From positions 2,604,001 through 2,668,000 of the forward strand of contig NZ_CP071321.1 of the NCBI RefSeq assembly GCF_017309585.1: a stretch of 64,000 bases of DNA, given 5' to 3'. Below, one piece after another: positions 1 through 9,125 of this stretch; positions within the stretch are counted from its first letter, which is position 1, and each line of letters begins with the position of its first letter. The notes under the pieces were generated by a model. It did not search any database, was not told the DNA's origin, and saw nothing but the letters and a program-made list of their open reading frames with translations. The DNA is from Nitrogeniibacter aestuarii. GTDB lineage: Bacteria > Pseudomonadota > Gammaproteobacteria > Burkholderiales > Rhodocyclaceae. The position numbers and the translations under genes were made by a program.

Positions 1-964
1 CGGGCGCAAACTCCTTGCCTCGAACCGCAATCGCTTCGCACAGCTCGCTCATGAAATACCAGCCACCGATCGCGGTCTTGATCCCGACCGGCTTGCCCGT
101 ATGCTCTCGCAGCATGGCGACGTAATCGATCAGCTCGTGCACATTGCGGATCTCTGGATGGCGATTCGGGCTGATCGACGCGACCCCGACCTTGATCCCG
201 CGAATGCGCGCGATTTCCTCCGACACCTTCTGTGCCGGCAACATGCCGCCCTTGCCGGGCTTCGCCCCCTGGGACAACTTGAGTTCGAACGCCCTGACGG
301 ACTCATAGGCCGCGATTTCCTTGAGACGCGTCTCTGATAGGCGACCATCTTCGTCCCGCACGCCATACTTGGCCGTTCCAATCTGCGCGATCAGGTCACA
401 TTCGCCCTCAAGGTGGTATGGACTCACGCCACCCTCGCCCGTGTTGAGCCAGCAACCCGCAATCTTCGCGCCTTTGGAGAGCGCCTGTACCGCCGGCGCC
501 GACAGCGCGCCGTAGCTCATTCCGCTGATGTTCATGATCGAGCCCGCCATGAACGGATTGTCGCAATAGCGCTCGCCGATACACAGGGCTGGCGTTGGAA
601 GTTGATCTTCGTGGAGCACCGGGAAGGGCGAATTCACAAAAACGATTGCCCCCGCCTCATGCATGTCGTAGGTCGAACCGAAACCCACGGTGCCGCCCTC
701 GTCTTTGGCCAGGCGATATACCCAGCCTCGTGTCGACCGGTTGAAGGGCATTTCCTCGCGATCGCCCAGGAAGAAATATTGTCGGAAATACTCCCCCAGT
801 TCCTCGAAAAAATAGCGCAGATGCCCCACCACCGGGAAGTTGCGCAAGATGGCGTGCTGCTTCTGGGTAATGTCTCTGAGAAAGAGAAACACCGTCGCGG
901 CGACGAGAATGACCACTAGAATCACCCCCAGCCCGACTGAAAAGACTGTCGTCACCCCACCCAT
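1..964 (-). CDS. FMN-binding glutamate synthase family protein (3' end outside window)
   Basis: Reading the minus strand from an ATG at 964 gives an open frame that runs off the left edge (321 codons seen). Residues about 5-28 form one hydrophobic membrane anchor. The following segment matches the FMN-binding synthase domain of glutamate synthase, with the stretches NISGMSYGALSAPAVQALS, NTGEGG, ELKLSQGAKPGKGG, and GVASISPNRHPEI. There is no glutaminase (class II amidotransferase) domain at the N-terminus, so this is the stand-alone synthase-domain family seen in many proteobacteria, not GltB proper. Its physiological substrate is not established. It is divergent from nadC with about 150 bp between the two starts. 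The C-terminal part lies outside the window. Confidence 0.85.
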   Translation of the reverse strand, partial: MGGVTTVFSVGLGVILVVILVAATVFLFLRDITQKQHAILRNFPVVGHLRYFFEELGEYFRQYFFLGDREEMPFNRSTRGWVYRLAKDEGGTVGFGSTYDMHEAGAIVFVNSPFPVLHEDQLPTPALCIGERYCDNPFMAGSIMNISGMSYGALSAPAVQALSKGAKIAGCWLNTGEGGVSPYHLEGECDLIAQIGTAKYGVRDEDGRLSETRLKEIAAYESVRAFELKLSQGAKPGKGGMLPAQKVSEEIARIRGIKVGVASISPNRHPEIRNVHELIDYVAMLREHTGKPVGIKTAIGGWYFMSELCEAIAVRGKEFAP

Positions 965-1114
965 CGCCTCACCTCCCCTCGTTATTGCCTGCAACCTGTT
1001 TATGTAACGGGGGCCGAGCCCCGTGCTTGAGCGCGCCCGAGCCCAAGAAACCGCTCATCATAGGGCGCCCCCAATGATAGAATGCCTCGGCAATCACAGG
1101 CACATAGAAACCGA

Positions 1115-1963
1115 ATGGAATCCATCGAGCAACTTCGAGTCGAAATTCAACGCACCGTTGCCGCCGCACTTGCGGAAGATATCGGAACAGGCGATCTGAC
1201 CGCGCGACTCATTCCCGACAGCACCGAGGCCCGCGGCCGCGTCATCACGCGTGAAGACGCAGTTCTGTGCGGCACGGCCTGGTTCGATGCGGCATTCGCC
1301 ACGCTCGACCCCACCGCAACCATCCTCTGGCACGTTCGCGATGGCGAGCATGTGAGTGCCGGGCAGAGCCTGTGTGACGTGGTCACCGGCGCGCGTGCCT
1401 TGCTCACAGCCGAGCGCACTGCGCTGAACTTCCTGCAGCTGCTCTCCGGCACGGCGACCCTGACCAGCCGCTATGTGGACGCAGTGGCTGGCACCAACGC
1501 CAAGATTGTCGACACGCGCAAGACATTGCCGGGTCTGCGCCTGGCGCAGAAATACGCGGTTGCCGTCGGTGGTGGCACGAATCACCGGGTTGGGCTGTAT
1601 GACGGCATCCTCATCAAGGAAAACCACATCATTTCCGCCGGGGGCGTCGCTCAGGTCATGGCAGAAGCACAGCGCATTGCCCCGTCCAATGTCTTTATCG
1701 AGATCGAGGTGGAAACGCTCGACCAGTTGCGCGTGGCGCTCGACGCGGGCGCGCGAATGATTCTGCTCGACAACATGTCTCTCGACGAAATGCGCGAGGC
1801 GGTCGACATCAACCAGGGGCGTGCCGAACTGGAAGCGTCGGGCGGCGTCAATCTCGACCGCGTCCGTTCGATCGCCGAGACCGGGGTTGATCGCATTTCC
1901 ATCGGCGGGCTGACCAAAGACATCCGGGCCATCGACCTGTCACTGAGACACGTCGAAGACTGA
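1115..1963 (+). CDS. nadC: Quinolinate phosphoribosyltransferase (decarboxylating)
   Basis: This enzyme converts quinolinate and PRPP to nicotinate mononucleotide in de novo NAD synthesis. From the ATG at 1115 the protein is 282 residues, the usual NadC length. Signatures include DIGTGDLT near the N-terminus, ERTALNFLQLLSGTAT, the DTRKTLPGLR phosphoribosyl-binding segment, KENHI, and the late barrel motifs IEIEVET, ILLDNM, EASGGV and ISIGGLTK. An in-frame ATG at 1082 would add 11 residues that do not resemble the family, so 1115 is preferred. The ribosome binding site is weak. A 45-codon membrane ORF follows after 20 bp and may be cotranscribed. Confidence 0.95.
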   Translation: MESIEQLRVEIQRTVAAALAEDIGTGDLTARLIPDSTEARGRVITREDAVLCGTAWFDAAFATLDPTATILWHVRDGEHVSAGQSLCDVVTGARALLTAERTALNFLQLLSGTATLTSRYVDAVAGTNAKIVDTRKTLPGLRLAQKYAVAVGGGTNHRVGLYDGILIKENHIISAGGVAQVMAEAQRIAPSNVFIEIEVETLDQLRVALDAGARMILLDNMSLDEMREAVDINQGRAELEASGGVNLDRVRSIAETGVDRISIGGLTKDIRAIDLSLRHVED

Positions 1964-1983
1964 AGCACCACAACGGATCAACC

Positions 1984-2121
1984 ATGCTTTTTGCGCTGTA
2001 TTACGTTTTCGCAATTACCGTGCTGGTTCTCCATTTCACGGGAACGTTGGCGCGACGCAACCTCGAATGGCTGCTGTACCTGGTGGCGATCACCGTCTTC
2101 CCCGCGGTGCTCTACCTTTAG
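1984..2121 (+). CDS. Small hydrophobic protein, 45 residues, function unknown
   Basis: An ATG at 1984 opens a 45-codon frame ending in TAG. The product has two hydrophobic stretches (residues about 2-18 and 29-45) separated by a short basic turn (ARRNLE), suggesting a two-span membrane hairpin. It begins 20 bp after the nadC stop, has no overlapping gene on either strand, and is followed by a strong hairpin. These are consistent with a real short gene at the end of the nadC transcript. I do not recognise a family. The alternative is that it is simply a short chance ORF. Confidence 0.5.
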   Translation: MLFALYYVFAITVLVLHFTGTLARRNLEWLLYLVAITVFPAVLYL

Positions 2122-2130
2122 GCAAGGCCA

Positions 2131-2174
2131 GTCCCAACAGAAACGGCACCCTCGGGTGCCGTTTCTGTTGGGAC
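2131..2174. terminator. Perfect 20-bp hairpin between convergent nadC unit and thrC
   Basis: The arms 2131-2150 and 2155-2174 are exact inverted repeats around a CTCG loop. It lies between the ends of two convergent units (2121 and 2194), as expected for a bidirectional terminator. Neither side has a run of T, so intrinsic termination would be atypical. It may act with Rho or stabilise mRNA ends. Confidence 0.65.
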
Positions 2175-2193
2175 AATCACTCAGGACATCGCC

Positions 2194-3651
2194 TCAATCA
2201 TTCGCATGCTTGCGGATGAAATCCTTCACGGCATTCACATCCACCGGCATGACTTCCACTCGTTGAGGCAGGGCTTCGAGGTGATCGAAGCCATCGGGTC
2301 GCGGCGGTGGTGCGCCAAGCGCTTCGAGAATCGTCTCTTCGAACTTGGCCGCCTGCGCGGTTTCGAGGACCAGCATCGGCGCCTGATCGTCACGGTGCTC
2401 TCGCCCCACCTTGAGGCCGTCCGCCGTATGAGTGTCGACCACGATACCGTAGGCATCGCGAGTGGCTCGAATCGTCTCGAGACGGTTCGCGTGGTTGCTG
2501 CTACCGGACTCGAAGCCGAAATCAGCCACCTTGGCGCCGAACGGCGTTTCGTTCAGATCGAAACTGCCACCGGATTCCACTTGCTGCCACAGTGCGCGAA
2601 CCCTGTCACCATCACGGCCGACCAGGTCGAAGACAAAGCGCTCGAAGTTCGACGCCTTGGAGATATCCATCGACGGGCTGGACGTCACATGGGTTTCGGC
2701 CGAGGTACGCGGGCGGTAAACGCCAGTCCGGAAGAATTCGTCCAGCACATCGTTTTCGTTGGTGGCACACACCAGCTTGCGAATCGGCAAACCCATGGTG
2801 CGGGCAATATGACCAGCACAGATGTTGCCGAAATTGCCCGACGGCACGGCCATATCGACCTGCTGATCGTTGCTCGTGGTGGCGCCAAAATAGCCGGCAA
2901 AGTAGTACACCACCTGGGCGACCACTCGGGCCCAGTTGATCGAATTGACAGCACCGATCTTGTATTGCTTCTTGAAGGCGTGATCGTTGGACACGGCCTT
3001 CACGATGTCCTGCGCATCATCGAACATGCCTTCGATGGCGATGTTCAAGATGTTCTCGTCCTGCAGGGAATACATCTGCGCACGCTGGAAGGCACTCATC
3101 CGGCCATTGGGCGAGAGCATGAAGACACGCACACCGTGCTTGCCACGCATGGCGTATTCAGCCGCCGAGCCGGTGTCCCCAGACGTCGCGCCCAGAATGT
3201 TGATCTCCTGGCCGCGCTTGTCGAGCACGTACTCGAACAGGTTGCCCAGCAATTGCATGGCCATGTCCTTGAAGGCCAGCGTCGGCCCATTGGACAGTTC
3301 GAGCAAACCGAGGCCACCGCGATGGTTCTCGCCTTCGCCCGCTTCAAGCCACGTCACCGGGGTGATCCTGCTCGCGTCGCTCCCCTCGCGGGTATTGCAA
3401 TACACCTCTGCCGTATAGGTTTTGTCGCAGATGGCGCGCAGATCGTCGGCCGGAATGTCGTCGATGAAACGGGACAGAATTTCGAAGGCCAGTTCGGCAT
3501 ACGACAGATCGCGCCATGCCGTCAGTTCCGCATCCGAGATTTCCGGATAGGACTCGGGCAGGTACAGGCCGCCATCGGGCGCCAGACCACCGAGCAGAAT
3601 GTCGCAGAACTGTTGGGTGGGCGCCTGCCCACGGGTCGAGAGATAACGCAT
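2194..3651 (-). CDS. thrC: Threonine synthase
   Basis: This PLP enzyme makes L-threonine from O-phosphohomoserine. The 485-residue product matches the long (type 2, yeast-like) proteobacterial class. It starts MRYLSTRG and carries the PLP lysine in NGPTLAFKDMAMQLLG, the phosphate and PLP loop GATSGDTGSAAEYAMRG, and NSINWARVVAQVVYYFAGY. It is 58 bp downstream of hom on the same strand, so the two form the usual hom-thrC unit feeding threonine synthesis from aspartate semialdehyde. The start ATG at 3651 is directly supported by the family N-terminus. Confidence 0.97.
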   Translation of the reverse strand: MRYLSTRGQAPTQQFCDILLGGLAPDGGLYLPESYPEISDAELTAWRDLSYAELAFEILSRFIDDIPADDLRAICDKTYTAEVYCNTREGSDASRITPVTWLEAGEGENHRGGLGLLELSNGPTLAFKDMAMQLLGNLFEYVLDKRGQEINILGATSGDTGSAAEYAMRGKHGVRVFMLSPNGRMSAFQRAQMYSLQDENILNIAIEGMFDDAQDIVKAVSNDHAFKKQYKIGAVNSINWARVVAQVVYYFAGYFGATTSNDQQVDMAVPSGNFGNICAGHIARTMGLPIRKLVCATNENDVLDEFFRTGVYRPRTSAETHVTSSPSMDISKASNFERFVFDLVGRDGDRVRALWQQVESGGSFDLNETPFGAKVADFGFESGSSNHANRLETIRATRDAYGIVVDTHTADGLKVGREHRDDQAPMLVLETAQAAKFEETILEALGAPPPRPDGFDHLEALPQRVEVMPVDVNAVKDFIRKHAND

Positions 3652-3709
3652 ATATGACAGTCAAAATGCAGATCGGCAGCGAAGCGCTGCCGATCCGGGG
3701 TTCATCAAA

Positions 3710-5023
3710 TCAGCGGTCGAGCTGTTCCATTCGCAGGCGGGTGACTTCACCGGCCACCACCGGCAGCGCTTCGATCTGCGCGATGGCCTGGTTGGCATTG
3801 CCTTCCACGGTGACGTGGGTGAGCAGGATCACATCGGTCTGCGATTCACCCTCGGCCGGCTCTTTCTGGATCAGCGCATCGATGGAGATTTCGTTGTCCG
3901 CTAGGATACGCGTGATGTCGGCCAGCACGCCCGGCTTGTCCTCAACGCGCATGCGCATGTAGAAACCACAACGGCACTGTTCGATCGGCAGCACCTTGAG
4001 ATCTTCGAGCTGATCGGGCTGGAAAGCCAGATGCGGCACCCGGTGCTCGGGATCGGCAGTGTGCATGCGCGTAACATCAACCAGATCGGCAATCACCGCG
4101 CTGGCGGTCGGCTCGTCGCCGGCGCCCTGGCCGTAATAGAGCGTCGGCCCCACGGCATCGCCCTTGACCAGCACGGCGTTCATGGCGCCTTCCACGTTTG
4201 CCAGCAGGCGACGGGCCGGGATCAGGGTCGGGTGAACGCGCAGTTCGATTCCATCGTCGCGCTTCTTGGCAATGCCCAGCAACTTGATGCGGTAGCCCAG
4301 TTCCTCCGCATACGCGATGTCGCGCGCGTCGAGCTTGGTAATGCCCTCGATGTGGGCCCGCTCGTACTGGGTCGGCACGCCGAAGGCGATGGAGGCCATC
4401 AGGGTGGCCTTGTGCGCCGCGTCGTTACCTTCGATATCGAAGGTGGGGTCGGCTTCGGCATAGCCCAGAGCCTGGGCTTCCTTGAGCACCACATCGAAGG
4501 GAAGACCCTTGTCGCGCATCTCGGACAGAATGAAGTTCGTGGTGCCATTGATGATGCCGGCGAGCCACTCAATGCGGTTGGCGGTCAGGCCTTCACGCAA
4601 TGCCTTGATGATGGGGATACCACCGGCCACGGCGGCCTCGAACGCCACCATGACGCCCTTCTTCTGGGCTGCGGCAAAGATTTCGTTGCCGTGCAAGGCC
4701 AGCAGGGCCTTGTTGGCGGTCACCACGTGTTTGCCGTTTTCGATCGCGGTCAGCACCAAGTCCTTGGCGACGGTGTAGCCCCCGATGAGTTCGACAACAA
4801 TGTCGATCTCCGGGTCCTTGCACACCGAAAACGCGTCATCGACCAGCTTGGCCTGACCTTTGGTGACCTCACGTGCCCGATCGAGATCACGGTCGGCCAC
4901 GGTGGTAATGGAAATCGGACGCCCCGCACGGCGGGTAATTTCTGCTGCGTTACGGGTAAGGACGGTCCAGGTGCCGCCGCCAACAGTGCCGATGCCCAAC
5001 AGGCCAACATTGATCGGTTTCAT
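3710..5023 (-). CDS. hom: Homoserine dehydrogenase
   Basis: It reduces aspartate semialdehyde to homoserine with NAD(P)H. At 437 residues it is monofunctional, with no aspartokinase domain. The N-terminal Rossmann motif GLLGIGTVGGG is followed by the catalytic-domain segments VVTANKALLALHG, GGIPIIKALREGL and GIINGTTNFIL. The C-terminal 90 residues or so, from about PGVLADITRILADNEISI, form an ACT domain, the usual site of threonine feedback inhibition. It sits immediately upstream of thrC and 125 bp downstream of alaA on the same strand, a common betaproteobacterial arrangement. Confidence 0.97.
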   Translation of the reverse strand: MKPINVGLLGIGTVGGGTWTVLTRNAAEITRRAGRPISITTVADRDLDRAREVTKGQAKLVDDAFSVCKDPEIDIVVELIGGYTVAKDLVLTAIENGKHVVTANKALLALHGNEIFAAAQKKGVMVAFEAAVAGGIPIIKALREGLTANRIEWLAGIINGTTNFILSEMRDKGLPFDVVLKEAQALGYAEADPTFDIEGNDAAHKATLMASIAFGVPTQYERAHIEGITKLDARDIAYAEELGYRIKLLGIAKKRDDGIELRVHPTLIPARRLLANVEGAMNAVLVKGDAVGPTLYYGQGAGDEPTASAVIADLVDVTRMHTADPEHRVPHLAFQPDQLEDLKVLPIEQCRCGFYMRMRVEDKPGVLADITRILADNEISIDALIQKEPAEGESQTDVILLTHVTVEGNANQAIAQIEALPVVAGEVTRLRMEQLDR

Positions 5024-5148
5024 TGCAGTGGTTTCTTGTCTCTTGAGTAGTCACCCCCGGGCGTCCGGCCCGGGACAAAATTGCCTCGATCGACGCCCGG
5101 CGCATCACCGGGCGACAGATCGAGACGCGTATTCTAACCGCTTCCGCT

Positions 5149-6456
5149 TCAGCCGCCCGCGTGACGCTTGCGGTAATGGTCGAGGAAGCGTGCGATGCGC
5201 CCGACAGCGTCGCGCAGGTCGTCTTCGTGCGGCAGGAACACCAGACGGAAGTGATCCGGCTGCGCCCAGTTGAAACCCGTGCCCTGAACGATCAGCACCT
5301 TTTCCGCCTCGAGCAGTTCGAGCACGAACTGCTGATCGTTCTGGATCGGGTACATCGTCTGATCGAGCTTGGGGAACAGATAGAGCGTTGCCTTGGGCTT
5401 CACGCAGCTCACCCCCGGAATCTGGGTGAGCAGGTCGAAGGCGAGGTCACGCTGTCGCGTCAGACGGCCGTCCGGTGCCACCAGCTCGGTAATGCTCTGG
5501 TAGCCGCCCAGCGCCGTCTGGATACCCGACTGCCCGGGGACATTCGAACACAGACGCATCGAGGCCAGCATGTCGAGGCCTTCGATGTAGTCACGGGCAT
5601 GGCGCTTTTCCCCGGAAACCACCATCCATCCGGCACGGTAGCCGCAGGCACGATAGTTTTTCGACAGACCGTTCATGGTCACGCACAGCACGTCATCGGC
5701 CAGGGAGGCGATGGACGTATGCGTGGCACCGTCGTAGAGCATCTTGTCGTAGATTTCGTCGGCGAACACGATCAGCTGGTGCTGGCGGGCCACCTCGAGA
5801 ATCTGCTTGAGGAATTCGTCCGGATACAACGCGCCGGTCGGATTGTTCGGATTGATGATGACGATGGCGCGCGTGTTGCTGCTGATCTTGCGCTTGATAT
5901 CAGCGATATCCGGAATCCAGTCCGCCTGCTCGTCGCACACATAGTGGACGGGTGTGCCGCCCGCCAGGCTGACGGCTGCGGTCCACAGCGGATAGTCCGG
6001 TGCCGGCACCAGCACTTCGTCACCATTGTTCAGCAAGGCCTGCATGGACATGACGATCAGCTCGGACACGCCGTTGCCGATGTAGATGTCCTCGATGCCC
6101 ACCCCGGCAATGTTTTTCTGCTGGGTGTAATGCATGATCGCCTTGCGCGCAGAGAACAGGCCCTTCGAATCGGTATAGCCGGAGGCGCCACGCAGATTCT
6201 TGATCACGTCGACAACGATCTCTTCGGGCGCTTCAAAGCCGAAGGGCGCCAGATTGCCGATGTTGAGTTTGGTCACCCGGTGACCTTCGTCTTCGAGCTG
6301 CTTGGCGCGCTCGAGGACCGGGCCGCGAATGTCGTAGCAGACATCCGCCAGCTTGTGGGACTTGCGCACCGCCCGCATGGCGGCCGCATCGGTGCAGGCC
6401 GCGCCTGCTGCGCCTCCGACCGATTCTGCCACCTTGAGATTGGGCGTCGTGCTCAT
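5149..6456 (-). CDS. alaA: Alanine aminotransferase AlaA-type (PLP class I)
   Basis: A fold-type I aminotransferase, most similar to AlaA/YfbQ, which makes alanine from pyruvate and glutamate. Recognisable segments include VCYDIRGPVLERAKQLE, KLNIGNLAPFGF, the substrate-pocket run LVPAPDYPLWTAAVSLAGG, NPNNPTGA, FADEIYDKMLY, and the PLP lysine in GLSKNYR. The ATG at 6456, preceded by an AAGGGGAA box, gives 435 residues. That is slightly longer than AlaA because of about 30 extra alanine-rich N-terminal residues. A longer frame from 6513 lacks support. It lies upstream of hom on the same strand and may be cotranscribed with it. Confidence 0.9.
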   Translation of the reverse strand: MSTTPNLKVAESVGGAAGAACTDAAAMRAVRKSHKLADVCYDIRGPVLERAKQLEDEGHRVTKLNIGNLAPFGFEAPEEIVVDVIKNLRGASGYTDSKGLFSARKAIMHYTQQKNIAGVGIEDIYIGNGVSELIVMSMQALLNNGDEVLVPAPDYPLWTAAVSLAGGTPVHYVCDEQADWIPDIADIKRKISSNTRAIVIINPNNPTGALYPDEFLKQILEVARQHQLIVFADEIYDKMLYDGATHTSIASLADDVLCVTMNGLSKNYRACGYRAGWMVVSGEKRHARDYIEGLDMLASMRLCSNVPGQSGIQTALGGYQSITELVAPDGRLTRQRDLAFDLLTQIPGVSCVKPKATLYLFPKLDQTMYPIQNDQQFVLELLEAEKVLIVQGTGFNWAQPDHFRLVFLPHEDDLRDAVGRIARFLDHYRKRHAGG

Positions 6457-6592
6457 TTCATTCCCCTTTGACTGGATCACCCCGACCCCTCCGGCTCGCC
6501 CCATTGCGAACAACGGTAATTTGGTCGGGAAAACAAAAGATTGTAATCTAAATCATCCCCTGTTCGCGGCCCTGCCCGCACTGAATGAATTC

Positions 6593-6970
6593 ATGAAACT
6601 TCACGAAGACACGCTGGACGACCTGAACGTGATCACCGGCTACGGTGACGACCATGTACTCATCAACGGCGAGGCCATGACAGGCAATGTCATCGTCCTG
6701 CCGCGCAGCACCCGCACGGGATGGGCGCCGAACGGTTTCGACGGGCTGACGAGCGACGACATCGCCCCACTGGCCGCACTGGAGACCGATATCGTCATCA
6801 TCGGCACCGGATCGCGTCAGCGCTTCCCCTCCCCGGCCATTCTGCGCCCCCTGATCGACGCCCGAATCGGCATGGAAATCATGGACGTAGCAGCGGCCTG
6901 CCGCACCTACAACATTCTCGTGGGCGAAAACCGCAACGTGGCCGTGGCCCTCATGTTCGACGCCGCCTGA
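6593..6970 (+). CDS. Mth938-like domain protein (DUF498 family)
   Basis: A 125-residue protein of the Mth938/Xcc1710-like family (DUF498), a small alpha/beta fold found in bacteria and mitochondria (NDUFAF3-related). The hallmark segments here are ITGYGDDHVLING, VIVLPR, DIVIIGTGSRQRFP and the C-terminal AACRTYNILVGENRNVAVAL. No enzymatic activity is established. The ATG at 6593 gives the expected family N-terminus (MKLHED). It is divergent from alaA and 83 bp upstream of the peroxiredoxin gene, so the two are possibly cotranscribed. Confidence 0.85.
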   Translation: MKLHEDTLDDLNVITGYGDDHVLINGEAMTGNVIVLPRSTRTGWAPNGFDGLTSDDIAPLAALETDIVIIGTGSRQRFPSPAILRPLIDARIGMEIMDVAAACRTYNILVGENRNVAVALMFDAA

Positions 6971-7053
6971 GGGCGGCGGGCACTGCGCCCGTTTGTCTTC
7001 CGGTCGCGTTGTCGATTACTCTGCGATCACACCCGTTCCACGCAGGAGAATCG

Positions 7054-7509
7054 ATGAGCGCGACCACCGCCCCCGACATCAGCTTGCCGGCCACCGGCGA
7101 CCAGGAAATCAACCTGGCCAACCTGAAGGGCCAGCCGGTCGTGGTGTACTTCTATCCGAAGGACAGCACCCCCGGATGCACCAATGAAACCCGCGATTTC
7201 GGCACTCTCCATCCCGAGTTCGAAAAGCTCGGTTGCAAGGTCTTTGGTGTCTCCCGCGACAGCATCAAGTCCCACGACAACTTCAGAGCCAAGCTCGAAA
7301 CGCCGTTCGACCTCATCTCGGACGCCGACGAAGCGCTGTGCTACGCCTTCGATGTCATCAAGATGAAGAACATGTACGGCAAACAGGTGCGCGGCATCGA
7401 ACGCAGCACCTTCGTCATCGACAAGGACGGCAACGTCTGCCAGGAATGGCGCAAGGTGAAGGTGGATGGCCACGCCGCCGCCGTCCTCGAATTCGTCAAG
7501 ACGCTGTAA
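7054..7509 (+). CDS. bcp: Thioredoxin-dependent peroxiredoxin, Bcp/PrxQ type
   Basis: It reduces hydroperoxides using a peroxidatic cysteine recycled by thioredoxin. The 151-residue protein has the thioredoxin-like core and the family motif VVYFYPKDSTPGCTNETRDF, with the peroxidatic Cys in TPGCT. The resolving cysteine five residues later seen in Escherichia coli Bcp is absent here (CTNETRDF), so it may work as a 1-Cys enzyme or use another cysteine. Start ATG 7054 has a good AGGAG box. It is followed 73 bp later by the phoH-type gene. Confidence 0.93.
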   Translation: MSATTAPDISLPATGDQEINLANLKGQPVVVYFYPKDSTPGCTNETRDFGTLHPEFEKLGCKVFGVSRDSIKSHDNFRAKLETPFDLISDADEALCYAFDVIKMKNMYGKQVRGIERSTFVIDKDGNVCQEWRKVKVDGHAAAVLEFVKTL

Positions 7510-7582
7510 GCAAACCGTCACACCATTGGGGTTGCAAGCCCCGCTTGCAGCCACACCCGCCAGCCCTGATTCCGGAGCCTGC

Positions 7583-8995
7583 ATGGTCACCAAACGGCGA
7601 ACCAAAGCCTACAAGAACAAGCTGTTCGTACTCGACACCAACGTGCTGATGCACGACCCCACCAGCCTGTACCGCTTCGAGGAGCACGACCTGTTCGTGC
7701 CGATCATGACCCTCGAAGAACTCGACGGAAACAAGAAGGGCATGTCCGAAGTGGCGCGCAACGCGCGTCAGGCCAGCCGCATGATGGACGAGATCGTCAA
7801 GGCCTGCCCCGACGGCATCGAAGAGGGCATCGATCTCACCATTCCGTCGCGCGAACAAGCCACCGGCAAGCTCTTTCTGCAGACCGAGGCCATCGATCTG
7901 CATCTGCCGCCCGGCCTGCCCACCGGTCGCGGCGACAACCATATCCTTGCCGTGGTCGCCTTCCTGGCCAAACGCTTCCCGAAGCGTCCGGTCATCCTGG
8001 TCTCGAAAGACATCAACATGCGCATCAAGGCGCGTGCCCTCGGTCTGGAGGCTCAGGACTACTTCAACGACAAGGTCCTTGAAGACACCGATCTGCTCTA
8101 CGCCGGCGCGCGCGAGCTGCCACCCGACTTCTGGGAAGCCCACGCCGCGGATCTGGAATCCTGGAAGGAAGAAGGACGCACCTACTATCGCCTCAAGGGG
8201 CCGCTGGCCAGCGAACTGACGATCAACGAGTTCGTGTTCGACAGCAAGCAGGATGGCGCCTTCGACGCATGGGTGGTCGAGCAGGACGGACCGTCGGTCG
8301 TGCTCGAAACGCTGACCGACTATTCGCATCAGAAGAACAATGTCTGGGGCATCACCGCTCGCAACCGCGAACAGAACTTTGCCCTGAACCTGCTCATGAA
8401 TCCGGAGATCGATTTTGTCTCCCTGCTCGGCCAGGCCGGTACCGGCAAGACCCTGCTCACACTGGCTGCCGCACTGACCCAGGTGCTCGACACCAAGCGC
8501 TACAGTGAAATCATCATGACCCGGGTGACGGTACCGGTCGGCGAGGACATCGGCTTCCTGCCCGGAACGGAAGAAGAGAAAATGACGCCGTGGATGGGTG
8601 CGCTGGAAGACAACCTGGACGTGCTCAACGGCACCGTTGACGAAGGCGGCGAATGGGGCCGCGCCGCCACGCGGGACCTGATTCGTTCGCGCATCAAGAT
8701 CAAGAGCCTGAACTTCATGCGCGGGCGCACCTTCATCAACAAGTTCCTCATCATCGATGAGGCGCAGAACCTGACCCCCAAACAGATGAAGACGCTCATC
8801 ACCCGCGCCGGCCCCGGGACCAAGGTGGTGTGTCTGGGCAACATCGCGCAGATCGACACGCCCTACCTCACCGAGGGCAGTTCGGGTCTTACGTTCGTGG
8901 TCGATCGTTTCAAGGGCTGGCCGCATTCCGGCCATATCACCTTGCAGCGTGGCGAGCGCTCCCGCCTCGCCGACCATGCCGCAGAGGTCCTCTGA
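7583..8995 (+). CDS. PIN-PhoH fusion protein (PhoH2-type ATPase/RNase)
   Basis: The N-terminal half (residues about 12-150) is a PIN nuclease domain with acidic residues in FVLDTNVLMHD, TLEELD, GDNHILAV and SKDINMRIKA. The C-terminal half is a PhoH P-loop ATPase with Walker A GQAGTGKT, Walker B FLIIDEAQN, and the family segment PYLTEGSSGLTFVV. Known PhoH2 proteins are ATP-dependent RNA helicases with RNase activity. The total of 470 residues is normal. Start ATG 7583 has a GGAG box 7 bp upstream. A long frame upstream of it (from 7466) is not supported. An intrinsic terminator follows. Confidence 0.93.
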   Translation: MVTKRRTKAYKNKLFVLDTNVLMHDPTSLYRFEEHDLFVPIMTLEELDGNKKGMSEVARNARQASRMMDEIVKACPDGIEEGIDLTIPSREQATGKLFLQTEAIDLHLPPGLPTGRGDNHILAVVAFLAKRFPKRPVILVSKDINMRIKARALGLEAQDYFNDKVLEDTDLLYAGARELPPDFWEAHAADLESWKEEGRTYYRLKGPLASELTINEFVFDSKQDGAFDAWVVEQDGPSVVLETLTDYSHQKNNVWGITARNREQNFALNLLMNPEIDFVSLLGQAGTGKTLLTLAAALTQVLDTKRYSEIIMTRVTVPVGEDIGFLPGTEEEKMTPWMGALEDNLDVLNGTVDEGGEWGRAATRDLIRSRIKIKSLNFMRGRTFINKFLIIDEAQNLTPKQMKTLITRAGPGTKVVCLGNIAQIDTPYLTEGSSGLTFVVDRFKGWPHSGHITLQRGERSRLADHAAEVL

Positions 8996-9022
8996 AGCAC
9001 ATTCCGACGGCATGAATACAAC

Positions 9023-9046
9023 AAGGCGCCCCCGAGGCGCCTTTTT
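9023..9046 (+). terminator. Intrinsic terminator after the PhoH gene
   Basis: The arms AAGGCGCC (9023-9030) and GGCGCCTT (9036-9043) pair around CCCGA and run into five T. It ends the bcp/phoH transcription unit 28 bp after the stop. Confidence 0.85.
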
Positions 9047-9125
9047 CATACCCGAAGTTTGAGCGAGATCAGCCTGCGGGCGAACACCCCTCCTATAATT
9101 CGCGGATAACGATGAGGGAGCAACG

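Noticed and set aside
2206..3657. Plus-strand frame of 483 codons opposite thrC
   Set aside because: Antisense shadow. His/Gly/Arg/Val-rich composition without recognisable motifs, while the minus strand encodes threonine synthase.
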